Positions 29,472-38,570 of a DNA stretch of 55,398 bases are shown here, piece after piece. Position 1 is the stretch's first letter; each line of letters starts with the position of its first letter. A model generated the notes under the pieces. It saw only the letters and a list, made by a program, of their open reading frames with translations, was not told the origin of the DNA and ran no database searches. The DNA comes from Candidatus Kapaibacterium sp. (GTDB taxonomy: Bacteria > Bacteroidota > Ignavibacteria > Kapaibacteriales > UBA2268). The stretch is taken from assembly GCA_937995785.1 (NCBI GenBank), contig CALKJQ010000060.1, forward strand, positions 1 to 55,398, written 5' to 3'. Both the position numbers and the translations under genes were made by a program.

Positions 29472-29744
29472 TTAATTTGCTTTTCCTTCTCTTTTCAATT
29501 TCCATAAATATTGAGTGGAAACTCCCAATTCCACTGCAATTTGCTTTAACGACTTATGATTATTTTGGTTTAGATAACGCACTACGAATTTTTCCAATCT
29601 CGAAATTTTTGGAATATAAATATATGCTCCTTGCAAATTCCGTAGCAAATTGCGAAGAACATCGATGCCAACTACACTGGCAATTAATTCCAAATCATCG
29701 GTTAAATCTTGGATTTCGATTTTTTCATAGATATCTTTCATCAT
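29472..29744 (-). CDS. Mor (phage Mu middle operon regulator)-like transcriptional activator
   Basis: 90 aa; DLTDDLELIASVVGIDVLRNLLRNLQGAYIYIPKISR...RYLNQNNHKSLKQIAVELGVSTQYLWKLKRE: Mor/C-like GGxxIYIP segment followed by HTH. Confidence 0.65.
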   Translation of the reverse strand: MMKDIYEKIEIQDLTDDLELIASVVGIDVLRNLLRNLQGAYIYIPKISRLEKFVVRYLNQNNHKSLKQIAVELGVSTQYLWKLKREGKAN

Positions 29745-29994
29745 TATCCTCCTCCATTATTTCTTCTTCAATTTGGTTCAAATATTCAAAATACGATTCA
29801 CATAAGTAGCGGAATTCCTCCAATTTGTCGGCTGATATTAATTTCAAATTTCTTATTTCATCCAAAAATTGGTTTTGCAAAATGCAAACCACATCGTTCC
29901 CTATTCTCTTGTTTGTAGGTTGGAAAAATTGATTGTCGGGCAAACTAATACTCACCATTTCTTTTTGGCTTAATATTTTTTTAGTTCTATACAT
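29725..29994 (-). CDS. Small acidic protein of unknown function, overlapping the Mor-like gene
   Basis: 89 aa; ends within the start of 29472..29744 (20-bp overlap); acidic tail IEEEIMEEDNDERYL. Confidence 0.55.
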   Translation of the reverse strand: MYRTKKILSQKEMVSISLPDNQFFQPTNKRIGNDVVCILQNQFLDEIRNLKLISADKLEEFRYLCESYFEYLNQIEEEIMEEDNDERYL

Positions 29995-30008
29995 TTTTTA
30001 CTCCAATT

Positions 30009-30054
30009 TTTTGTAATTTTGTAATAAATAATAATGTAAATAATAATTACAAAA
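30009..30054. promoter_or_regulatory. Operator-like repeats in the divergent regulatory region
   Basis: TTTTGTAAT at 30009-30017 and 30017-30025 (direct), ATTACAAAA at 30046-30054 (inverted). Confidence 0.5.
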
Positions 30055-30109
30055 ATATGTAAAAAATACATAAATAAAAAGTAAATTATTCATAAAATAT
30101 AGAAAAGTT

Positions 30110-30538
30110 TTGAACATTTTAAACAAACAAATAGGGGCGAGATTGCGGTTAATTCGTTCGATTTTCAACGAAGGTGGCAAACTTTCAGCAGAACAATTCG
30201 CTTATTTGCTTAATCAAAATACAGATAAAATTCTAAATTACGAACTTGGGCGTGCCGCTGTTCCATTAGAGTTACTAATCATTCTTTACGAGCGTGGTTA
30301 TAATCCAACATTTATTCTCACGGGCAAGGAATCAATCTTTGCAAATAATTCAGAAGGAAAAAAGAGAAAGAAGGAATTGGAAAATCGAGGTGTCAATATC
30401 AAAAATGTGATTGATAAAAATATCGTTAGTATCGATAATTTGGGCGATAGTTCAACAAAATTACCAGTGATAAGCGTTGCCGCTGGCAAAATCCAAACTA
30501 AATCGAAGAGAGAAAACCTCCATCAACCGGAAAGTTAA
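30110..30538 (+). CDS. XRE/cI-like HTH repressor-like protein, apparently lacking a C-terminal S24-like domain
   Basis: 142 aa, TTG start; RLRLIRSIFNEGGKLSAEQFAYLLNQNTDKILNYELGRAAVPLELLIILYERGYNPTFILTGKE; ends LPVISVAAGK... then reads into antisense of the SDR gene. Confidence 0.6.
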   Translation: MNILNKQIGARLRLIRSIFNEGGKLSAEQFAYLLNQNTDKILNYELGRAAVPLELLIILYERGYNPTFILTGKESIFANNSEGKKRKKELENRGVNIKNVIDKNIVSIDNLGDSSTKLPVISVAAGKIQTKSKRENLHQPES

Positions 30539-31286
30539 TTCCATTGACGTAAGCCGCATATTCCGAAGCCAAAAAGGTAGCTGCATAGCCAATTTCTTCG
30601 GGTTTGCCTATTCTTCCGACGGGCACCTGACTTTGGCGGAATTGCATCTCTGCTTCGAAACTAATGCCCTTGCGTTTTGCCTCGGTATCAATCAACGAAA
30701 TTAATCTGTCAGTTAAAATAAATCCAGGAAGAATGTTATTCACAGTAATTCCATAAGGGGCTAATTCTCTCGATAGGGTTTTTGCCCAGCTGGTAACAGC
30801 CCCTCGTAATGTGTTGCTCACGCCCAAATTTGGTATAGGCTGCTTGGCACCAATAGAAGTTATGTTGATAATTCGCCCATAAAATTGTTCAACCATTCCG
30901 GGTTTAACAACATCCAAAACAATTTGAAAGGCAAATAATTGCTGGCGAAATGCCGCTTCGTATTCCTCCACTCGTGCATTAATTGCAAATCCTGCCGAAG
31001 GTCCACCCGAATTATTCACAACAATCGAAAAATTGCCAAATTGCTCCAACTTATTTTGCAATTCCAAACGAAGTTGCTCCAAATTGCTAATGTCGATGGC
31101 GAGGTAATCGAATCGTTGATTATATTTTTCTTGCAATTGCTTAATTACTTTCTGAAGTTTATTCTCGCGGCGTGCAACCAAAAGCAAATTTGCGCCACTT
31201 TCGGCAAATTGTTCCGCAATAGCCAAGCCAAGTCCTGCCGAAGCACCCAAGACAAGTGCATTACGATTGGAAAGATTAATTTTCAT
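30498..31286 (-). CDS. Short-chain dehydrogenase/reductase (3-oxoacyl-ACP reductase-like)
   Basis: 262 aa; ALVLGASAGLGLAIAEQFAESGANL, VNNSGGPSAG; canonical end NGINFPVDGGFLSSI. Confidence 0.9.
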   Translation of the reverse strand: MKINLSNRNALVLGASAGLGLAIAEQFAESGANLLLVARRENKLQKVIKQLQEKYNQRFDYLAIDISNLEQLRLELQNKLEQFGNFSIVVNNSGGPSAGFAINARVEEYEAAFRQQLFAFQIVLDVVKPGMVEQFYGRIINITSIGAKQPIPNLGVSNTLRGAVTSWAKTLSRELAPYGITVNNILPGFILTDRLISLIDTEAKRKGISFEAEMQFRQSQVPVGRIGKPEEIGYAATFLASEYAAYVNGINFPVDGGFLSSI

Positions 31287-31347
31287 ATATTTTTAACAAA
31301 ATTATTTACTCAAGATTATTATTGATTGAATATTATTCTTCGTCAAA

Positions 31348-32904
31348 TTAATGTTTAAAGTGGCGAATACCGGTAAAAGCCATTGCTATATTGTGTTCGT
31401 CTGCAGCTTTAATCACTTCGTCGTCGCGAACCGAACCACCTGGTTGAATTACTGCCGTTGCACCTGCCTCGACTGCTTTAAGCAAACCGTCAGCAAATGG
31501 GAAAAAAGCATCGCTTGCAACAACTGACCCTTGCAAATCGATACCCATCAATTTTGCTTTTTCGACTGCTATGCGAGCAGAATCAACTCGGGACATCTGT
31601 CCCGCACCAACTGCAAGTGTTCGGTCGGCTTCGCAATAAACAATGGCATTGGATTTTACGTGCTTTGCCACTTTCCATCCAAACAACATTGCCTTCATTT
31701 CGTTATCGCTTGGTTTGCGGTTTGTTACTATTTTCATTGTTTCGTTATCTATCAAAATGTTGTTTGGTGATTGCACTAAATAACCTCCCGAAACCGACTT
31801 AAAGTCGTTGGAACGAAGATTGACAAATCTATCAATATTCACTTTAAGCAATCGGCGATTTTTCTTTTTTGTTAATAATTCCAATGCTTCGTTCGAAAAA
31901 GAAGGTGCAATTAGAACTTCTGTAAAAATTTCATCAATTTCTTTGGCAAGTTCCAAATTAAGTTCCGCATTCATTGCAATCACCCCACCAAAAGGCGATT
32001 CTTTATCGGTGGCAAAAGCCTTTTCCCAAGCTTTAGTTATATCTGATGGGTCGCTGCCCACTCCGCAAGGGTTAGTGTGTTTGATGATTGCAACAGTTGG
32101 CTCGTCGAACTCGCTTATTAAATCAACAGCGGCATTAATATCCACAATATTATTAAAGGATAATTCCTTTCCGTGCAATTGTGTGAATATAGTGTTAAAA
32201 TTACCATAGAGAGCGGCTTCTTGGTGTGGATTTTCGCCATATCGTAAGCTTTGCTCCAACTTCATTCCAATTGTATATTTGTCGGGCGTATGGATTTGGT
32301 TATAGGAATTGAAATAACCTGCAATTAAACTATCGTAATATGCAGTTTCTTGGAATACTTCGCCCGCAAGTTCCAACCGAACCTTTTCGGGTATGGTCAT
32401 ATTATTCGTTTTTAATAGTTCAATTATCTGACCATATCTTTTAGGATTGATTATCGGTGCTGTCCATTTATAGTTTTTGGCAGCTGCCCTAAGCATAGTG
32501 GGACCTCCGATATCGATATTCTCGACCAATTCGTCGTGTTCGATGTCGGGAGTGTTTAGTTTTTGTTCGAATGGATAAAGATTAACTACCAATATATCAA
32601 TCGATTTGTAGTTAAATTTTGCCAATTGTTCCAAATGTTCTCGATTGTCCAATTGGGCTAATAATCCCGAATGAATTGCCGGGTGCAAAGTTTTCACTCG
32701 TCCATCGAAACACTCGGGAAACTGAGTTAATTCCGTTATCGATTTTACTTTAATTCCCTCATTTCTCAAAGTTTTCTCAGTTCCTCCCGTCGAAAAAATC
32801 TCAATACCCATCGTATCGAGTTCTTTGGCAAATTCAATAATTCCGTTTTTATCGGAAACCGAGATAATAGCAGTTTTTACTTGATAATTATTACAATTTA
32901 ACAT
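31348..32904 (-). CDS. purH: Bifunctional AICAR transformylase / IMP cyclohydrolase
   Basis: 518 aa; [86 protein letters not shown]. Confidence 0.97.
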   Translation of the reverse strand: MLNCNNYQVKTAIISVSDKNGIIEFAKELDTMGIEIFSTGGTEKTLRNEGIKVKSITELTQFPECFDGRVKTLHPAIHSGLLAQLDNREHLEQLAKFNYKSIDILVVNLYPFEQKLNTPDIEHDELVENIDIGGPTMLRAAAKNYKWTAPIINPKRYGQIIELLKTNNMTIPEKVRLELAGEVFQETAYYDSLIAGYFNSYNQIHTPDKYTIGMKLEQSLRYGENPHQEAALYGNFNTIFTQLHGKELSFNNIVDINAAVDLISEFDEPTVAIIKHTNPCGVGSDPSDITKAWEKAFATDKESPFGGVIAMNAELNLELAKEIDEIFTEVLIAPSFSNEALELLTKKKNRRLLKVNIDRFVNLRSNDFKSVSGGYLVQSPNNILIDNETMKIVTNRKPSDNEMKAMLFGWKVAKHVKSNAIVYCEADRTLAVGAGQMSRVDSARIAVEKAKLMGIDLQGSVVASDAFFPFADGLLKAVEAGATAVIQPGGSVRDDEVIKAADEHNIAMAFTGIRHFKH

Positions 32905-32939
32905 CTTTATTATCCTTATTAATTGATATCAAAATTAAT

Positions 32940-33275
32940 TTATTCTTTATCTGTTGCATCTTTGGATTTGGTGGAATCGATTATTTGCTGATACTCTTTC
33001 TTTGCTGAATTGCGAAGAGAATCAATTGTTCGAATGAAATCTTTTTCCTTTGCTGCTAATTCAAAGAAATCGCGGCGGAATTGTTGCTCGGTGTAGCCAT
33101 TCTTTTTCAAAATTTCCATAACTTTGGCATTAGCTGCGAGCGAATCATTAGTTTCTGCACGAGCATTCAAAATTTGTCGGTAGGTATTATAAAATCTCAC
33201 TTTCTCGCTATTATATTCACAAGAAATAAGGGATAAAACCAATACGAAAGAAATTAATATTTTCATTAAATCCAA
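32940..33275 (-). CDS. Small lipoprotein of unknown function
   Basis: 111 aa; lipobox VLSLISCEY; coiled-coil-rich remainder. Confidence 0.65.
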   Translation of the reverse strand: MDLMKILISFVLVLSLISCEYNSEKVRFYNTYRQILNARAETNDSLAANAKVMEILKKNGYTEQQFRRDFFELAAKEKDFIRTIDSLRNSAKKEYQQIIDSTKSKDATDKE

Positions 33276-33309
33276 AAAAACTAAATTAAGAAAAAATATA
33301 CAGAAAAAT

Positions 33310-33624
33310 CTATAATTCTAATTCAATTAGCAAATCGTTCTTTGCAACTCTTTGTTCGGTTTTAACATAAATTTTTTTCACTTTGCCACTAATAGGCGAG
33401 AAAATGCGATTCTTCATTTTCATTGCTTCCAACACAAGCAATTTGTCGCCTTTTTTAACCATCTCGCCTTGTTGAACCGAAATTTCGCGTATTGTTCCGG
33501 GAATAAAAGCCCTTATTTCATTATTTTTTTCGCCACTATAGGTTTTACGAAGTTCAAATTTTTTGGTAAACTTAGTGCTATAGGTACTATCATCAATTAT
33601 CAATTTTTTTAATTCATTATTCAT
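33310..33624 (-). CDS. Biotin carboxyl carrier domain protein
   Basis: 104 aa; LVLEAMKMKN biotinylation motif. Confidence 0.9.
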   Translation of the reverse strand: MNNELKKLIIDDSTYSTKFTKKFELRKTYSGEKNNEIRAFIPGTIREISVQQGEMVKKGDKLLVLEAMKMKNRIFSPISGKVKKIYVKTEQRVAKNDLLIELEL

Positions 33625-33638
33625 TTTTCATACTCCTA

Positions 33639-35180
33639 TTAAAATGGCGGGATGCCATGCTTTTTCTTTGGATTTTCCACTGATTTATTCGAACCAATTT
33701 GCATAGCATGGATTATATATTCGCGTGTTTCTTCGGGGCTAATCACGGCATCCACATAGCCCGCCGAAGCAGCTTTGTAGGGGTTAGCGAACTTTTCGGT
33801 ATATTCCTGAACTTTCTGTTTTCTCATTTCGTCTGGATTTGGTGCCGATTCAATTTCCTTTTTGAAAATAATGTTGGCTGCACCTTCGGGACCCATAACT
33901 GCTATTTCGGCTGTGGGCCAAGCAAAAACGAAATCGGCAGCCAAATGTCGAGAGCACATAGCTATGTAACCACCACCATAAGCCTTACGCATTATCACAG
34001 TCATTTTCAATACAGTAGCTTCGCTATATGCATAAAGAACTTTGGCACCGTGGCGGATAACACCAGCGTGTTCTTGGTCAACTCCGGGCAAGTATCCGGG
34101 CAAATCGACGAGAGTGAGAATAGGGATATTAAAACTATCGCAAAAGCGTATAAATCGAGCCGCTTTGTCCGACGAGTCCACATCCAAGACGCCCGCAAGA
34201 ACAAGTGGCTGATTGGCAACCACACCTACTGTCTCACCATTCATCCTAATAAAACCAATCACAATATTGGATGCCCAATATTTTTGGATTTCCAAAAACT
34301 TCGACTCGTCCGAAAGTGCTTGGATAACATCGCGAACATCGTAGGGTTCGGTGTTATCTTTGGGTAATACATTAGCAATATTTCTCTCGGCTTTTGGTGG
34401 TTTTGGCGGGAATGGATCGGCTTTTTTGCGGTTGTTCCAAGGGATATAAGTAACCAACTGCTTGATTTGCTCGAAGCATTCCTGCTCCGACTCTGCATAA
34501 AAGTGAGCATTACCCGAAATTTCGGCTTGCACTCGAGCACCACCCAAATCTTCCATCGATATTTCTTCGCCTAAAACTGTTTTAATCACTTCGGGACCGG
34601 TGATAAACATTTTGGATATTTTATCGACAACGAAAACGAAATCGGTTAATGCCGGCGAATAAACTGCACCTCCCGCACAAGGACCTAGGATAACCGAAAT
34701 TTGGGGAATTACTCCCGAAGCTCTTGTATTTCGATAAAATATCTCTCCATAACCTGCCAATGAGTTCACGCCCTCTTGGATGCGTGCTCCACCCGAATCG
34801 TTGATGCCAATTAAGGGTAAGCCCAAATTCATTGCGTGGTCCATTATTTTTGTGATTTTACGGGCATGAGCTAATCCCAAAGAACCTCCCGCAACCGAAA
34901 AGTCCTGTGCGTAAATACAAACAGGAAAGCCCATTATTTTGCCCGTTCCCGTCAATACTCCATCGCGAGGCAACTCCTTCTTATCCATACCAAAATCTTC
35001 GGCTTGATGCTGAACAAATAAATCATATTCGTGGAAGGTCCCCGGATCCAATATCTCTTCAATGCGTTGGCGAGCACTCAGTTTGCCCATTTTTTCTTGC
35101 TTTTGTTTTGCTATTATTTCTACTTCTTTAACTTCTGATTTCTTTTTAAAGAAGTCCATTATTCTTGATGCTAAGGACAT
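33639..35180 (-). CDS. Acyl-CoA carboxylase beta (carboxyltransferase) subunit, propionyl-CoA carboxylase / methylmalonyl-CoA decarboxylase alpha type
   Basis: Track ORF 33639..35195; likelier start MSLASRIMDFF at 35180. KLSARQRIEEILDPGTFHE, GLPLIGINDSGGARIQEGVNSLAGYGEIFYRN, TDFVFVV, AVMGPEGAANIIF. Confidence 0.92.
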   Translation of the reverse strand: MSLASRIMDFFKKKSEVKEVEIIAKQKQEKMGKLSARQRIEEILDPGTFHEYDLFVQHQAEDFGMDKKELPRDGVLTGTGKIMGFPVCIYAQDFSVAGGSLGLAHARKITKIMDHAMNLGLPLIGINDSGGARIQEGVNSLAGYGEIFYRNTRASGVIPQISVILGPCAGGAVYSPALTDFVFVVDKISKMFITGPEVIKTVLGEEISMEDLGGARVQAEISGNAHFYAESEQECFEQIKQLVTYIPWNNRKKADPFPPKPPKAERNIANVLPKDNTEPYDVRDVIQALSDESKFLEIQKYWASNIVIGFIRMNGETVGVVANQPLVLAGVLDVDSSDKAARFIRFCDSFNIPILTLVDLPGYLPGVDQEHAGVIRHGAKVLYAYSEATVLKMTVIMRKAYGGGYIAMCSRHLAADFVFAWPTAEIAVMGPEGAANIIFKKEIESAPNPDEMRKQKVQEYTEKFANPYKAASAGYVDAVISPEETREYIIHAMQIGSNKSVENPKKKHGIPPF

Positions 35181-35349
35181 TTTAAATTCTCCCATCTATT
35201 TCAAATAATATAAGATTACAAAATTATGTAAGAATAAGTAAATATGCTTAAATATTAAAAATTATTAATATAAAGATAGATATTTTAGTTTGCAAAATGA
35301 TTTTCTAATACACATATAATGTAATTAGTTATATAGAATTGGTAATTCA

Positions 35350-35367
35350 GTATATTAATCAATATAC
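35350..35367. promoter_or_regulatory. Operator-like palindrome gtatatt-aatc-aatatac upstream of the carboxyltransferase gene
   Basis: Perfect 7-bp arms in the 203-bp AT-rich gap. Confidence 0.35.
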
Positions 35368-35397
35368 GCAGTATTAAAAGGTAATTCTTATTAATTT

Positions 35398-36468
35398 CTA
35401 CTTTCTTAATAATTCAAGACAATTTAAAAAATCATCAGGTAATTCGGAACTTAACTGAATTTTTTCATTTGTTGCGGGGTGGGTAAACCCAAGAGTTCGA
35501 GCGTGAAGCATTTGGTGGGTTGCTATTTTTAGCAATTCCATTGATTTGTTGCGATACGAGGGAAATTCACCGCCATAAACTATTTTGTTGCCGCCATAAA
35601 GTTCATCGCCCAATATAGGGTGGCGGTTATGGCTCGAATGAACCCTTATTTGATGTGTGCGTCCAGTGTGAAGTTTGTATTTTACCAAGGAATGGTAATC
35701 GAATGATTCTTGAACAAAATAATCTGTTCGTGCGTGTTTGCCACCTTTGCGGACAACTGCAAACATTTTACGATTATTAGGTGAGCGTCCTATATCGCCC
35801 GTGTATGTGCCCTCGCTTTCGGAATACTTGCCCCAACAAATTGCCCAATATTCACGGTCTATGGTGTGTTTGGCAAATTGTGCGGCAAGTTTGGCGTGAG
35901 TAACCGGATCCTTTGCAACAAGCAACAATCCCGAAGTATCCTTGTCGATTCGATGGACTATGCCAGGGCGTACTTCGTCGCTAATCATTATGCGAGTTTC
36001 TTCGTCCAAATCATCTTCTTCGTCTTCGTCGTCCAATTCTATCGAAATTGCCTCGCGTTTACCCAAATAATATAGAATTGCGTTTACCATTGTGCCATAT
36101 CTATTGCCAAAGCCGGGATGGACAACCATACCAGCAGGTTTGTTCACCACCATTAAGTATTCGTCCTCGTAAACAACTTTGATTGGAATATCCTGTGGGA
36201 TTAATTGCATAGGTGGTGGCTTCAATATTCGGCAAACGATGTGGTCCAATGGGTGGGTTTTTCTGCTCGATTTGGCAACTATTCCATTAACTGTAACTCG
36301 TCCGTCGTCGATTGCTTTTTGCACCTTGGTGCGAGTTGCGTTTTGCACCATTCGTGTGATATATTGGTCTAATCGTTCCGACTTCTGCCCTTTCGGTATT
36401 CGGAATTCAAAAATATGCTCAATGTATTCGGCTTTTGTTTCCGAGAGCTCGGATTTAGGTTTGTTCAT
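35398..36468 (-). CDS. RluD-family pseudouridine synthase with S4 domain
   Basis: 356 aa; VVNKPAGMVVHPG, GIVHRIDKDTSGLLLVAKD, HTGRTHQIRVH. Confidence 0.93.
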   Translation of the reverse strand: MNKPKSELSETKAEYIEHIFEFRIPKGQKSERLDQYITRMVQNATRTKVQKAIDDGRVTVNGIVAKSSRKTHPLDHIVCRILKPPPMQLIPQDIPIKVVYEDEYLMVVNKPAGMVVHPGFGNRYGTMVNAILYYLGKREAISIELDDEDEEDDLDEETRIMISDEVRPGIVHRIDKDTSGLLLVAKDPVTHAKLAAQFAKHTIDREYWAICWGKYSESEGTYTGDIGRSPNNRKMFAVVRKGGKHARTDYFVQESFDYHSLVKYKLHTGRTHQIRVHSSHNRHPILGDELYGGNKIVYGGEFPSYRNKSMELLKIATHQMLHARTLGFTHPATNEKIQLSSELPDDFLNCLELLRK

Positions 36469-37096
36469 TGTTGGTCAGTTCCAATTTGTCGTCTGTTTTT
36501 TCGGGAGTCAACTTTTTCTTGAAAGTAAAGATTTCATTAAGCGAGGGAATGTGGTTATAGAATATTAATAGTGTTATTATTCCAATGGTTACGCAGGAAT
36601 CTGCAACGTTGAAAACCGGGAAATGGGTCATACTATAAAATCCCAAATCGATGTCGGGGACGTCCACTTGAACGAAATCGACGACTTTGCCATACAGTAA
36701 AGGTGCGTAGCCATAAAATATTCCGTAGAATACTCTATCTATTAAATTACCAAAAGCACCTGCCAAAATTAGCGAAAATCCGAGTTTCACACCGAAATGA
36801 GCATCTCTTATTTGCTTAATCAAATAAATAAGTGCAATACTTGCAATAATCGAAAAAGAACTCAAAAAGAACTTTCCAACAATCCCAAAATGTATTCCCC
36901 AAGCCATTCCTGGATTTTCGATGAAAGTGAGTTGAACGTAAGATCCAATTATAGGTATCAATTCTCCATAGTCCAATCCTTGGTGGTGAAATCCAAATAG
37001 GTCGAATCCCTTGACTAATACTTTGGTTATTTGGTCTAAAATAACTAAAATTCCTGCGGCTAAATAAAAATTTGATATGTTTTTTTGCTTGTCCAT
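36455..37096 (-). CDS. lspA: Lipoprotein signal peptidase
   Basis: 213 aa; ENPGMAWG, LILAGAFGNLIDRVFYG, VDF...FPVFNVADSCVTIG; overlaps the rluD-like start by 14 bp. Confidence 0.93.
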   Translation of the reverse strand: MDKQKNISNFYLAAGILVILDQITKVLVKGFDLFGFHHQGLDYGELIPIIGSYVQLTFIENPGMAWGIHFGIVGKFFLSSFSIIASIALIYLIKQIRDAHFGVKLGFSLILAGAFGNLIDRVFYGIFYGYAPLLYGKVVDFVQVDVPDIDLGFYSMTHFPVFNVADSCVTIGIITLLIFYNHIPSLNEIFTFKKKLTPEKTDDKLELTNNEQT

Positions 37097-37194
37097 TACT
37101 CTAAATAAAAAAATTCAAAATTACGATTAACATAAAAAAGTAAACGATTTTTCGTTCAAATTAGTTAATTTGCCATTGTTTATATGAAAAATTA

Positions 37195-38064
37195 ATGAGA
37201 AATATTATAGTATTCTATTTAATTTTTTTTGGAATAAATTCAATTTCGTTGTCGCAATTAAAAATCAACGAAGTAATGCACATTCCCGTTAATAAAGAAC
37301 CCGAATGGATTGAGTTAATCAATTTCCAGAATATATTTATCGATTCGCTCCAACTTGTTCTATCCGATACCAAGGGGAGTTTCCCATTTTTGATTAAAGA
37401 TGTGAAGCCCTATCAATACATCGTAGTAGTTAAGGATACGAATTTGTTGAAAAAATATCGGTTCATCGCCGACACAAGCAAGCTGCTACAGGCAAAAATA
37501 CCATCATTGAATAATACGGGTGATAGTTTGGTTCTTAGGAACAAAAATGGAGATTTAATTGATTTCTTTTACTTCGGAAAAGATTTTGGTAGAAATGGCA
37601 TCTCACTCGAAAGGATTTATCCCGATTTACCCGCCGACAATAAAGAAAATCTCCAACCTTCTAAATCAATTGATTCGGCAACATGCGGCAGAATTAATTC
37701 CCAAAGTTTTACAAATAAGGATACAAATAATCAAATTAATGCTGTGATTATAGAGCCAAATCCATTTTCTCCAAATTCCGAAAAGAATAAAACTAAAATC
37801 ACGATAAATTCTGATAATTACATAATTTATTTATCAATCAAAATATTTGATGTTAATGGAAATGAAATAAAAACACTTTATAAAAGTGATACTGGGGATA
37901 AATTTTCCCGAAAAGAAGTAGAATGGGACGGCACCAACAATCTTGGTAGTTTGGTAGGGGTGGGTGCCTATCCATTATTAATCGAATACGAAAAAATCGA
38001 ATACGAAAACCAAAGCAGAAATGATAAGGTTTCGATAAAAAAAATTATTGTGGTCGGACAATAA
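37195..38064 (+). CDS. Secreted lamin-tail-domain protein with FlgD-like C-terminal Ig domain
   Basis: 289 aa; LKINEVMHIPVNKEPEWIELINFQN...LDSL (LTD); IKIFDVNGNEIKTLYK...EVEWDGTNNLGSLVGVGAYPLLIEY. Confidence 0.75.
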   Translation: MRNIIVFYLIFFGINSISLSQLKINEVMHIPVNKEPEWIELINFQNIFIDSLQLVLSDTKGSFPFLIKDVKPYQYIVVVKDTNLLKKYRFIADTSKLLQAKIPSLNNTGDSLVLRNKNGDLIDFFYFGKDFGRNGISLERIYPDLPADNKENLQPSKSIDSATCGRINSQSFTNKDTNNQINAVIIEPNPFSPNSEKNKTKITINSDNYIIYLSIKIFDVNGNEIKTLYKSDTGDKFSRKEVEWDGTNNLGSLVGVGAYPLLIEYEKIEYENQSRNDKVSIKKIIVVGQ

Positions 38065-38129
38065 AAAATTGAATAACTTAGCAAGAAATTTGTTAATTTG
38101 TTGTTTAGAAAAATCGTGAGGGATAAAAG

Positions 38130-38567
38130 ATGTTAAAGCAAACCAAAGTATCCGAAATAATGAGCCAGAATTTGTTCACAATCGAAATAACTGATACTCT
38201 ACGTCATGCCGACGAAATTATGAAACGCGAAAATGTTCGCTATGTGCCCGTTTTGGAAGGGAGTAAGTATATTGGATTGATTACCAATCATCGCATAATG
38301 GAATATACATTGCGCCACCTTTATGATTTTAACGAGGATGTGAACGAATTTGTTGAAACCCAAATCCTTGATTTCGAAAATATCATAGAAAAAAACCTAC
38401 ATCTACTCTATCCCGAGGATAGTATTCAAAAGGTTTTAGAACTTTTTGCAAAATATCGCTACGAAGTTTTGCCCGTTGTGGATTGGGACAAAAATTTGGT
38501 GGGCATTGTTAGCACAACCGACATTTTGCTTTTCATAAATAAATATATTCAAGAAGAAAGTCAATAA
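38130..38567 (+). CDS. Tandem CBS-domain protein
   Basis: 145 aa; MKRENVRYVPVLEGSKYIGLITNHRIME, FAKYRYEVLPVVDWDKNLVGIVSTTDIL. Confidence 0.88.
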   Translation: MLKQTKVSEIMSQNLFTIEITDTLRHADEIMKRENVRYVPVLEGSKYIGLITNHRIMEYTLRHLYDFNEDVNEFVETQILDFENIIEKNLHLLYPEDSIQKVLELFAKYRYEVLPVVDWDKNLVGIVSTTDILLFINKYIQEESQ

Positions 38568-38570
38568 TAT

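Noticed and set aside
33699-34367. 222-aa plus-strand ORF opposite the carboxyltransferase gene
   Set aside because: It lies entirely antisense to a well-supported conserved enzyme and has no recognisable domains.
33639-35195. Sodium-pumping methylmalonyl-CoA/oxaloacetate decarboxylase complex
   Set aside because: No OadB/MmdB-type membrane subunit or OadG in the window; the adjacent small lipoprotein (32940..33275) does not resemble OadG.
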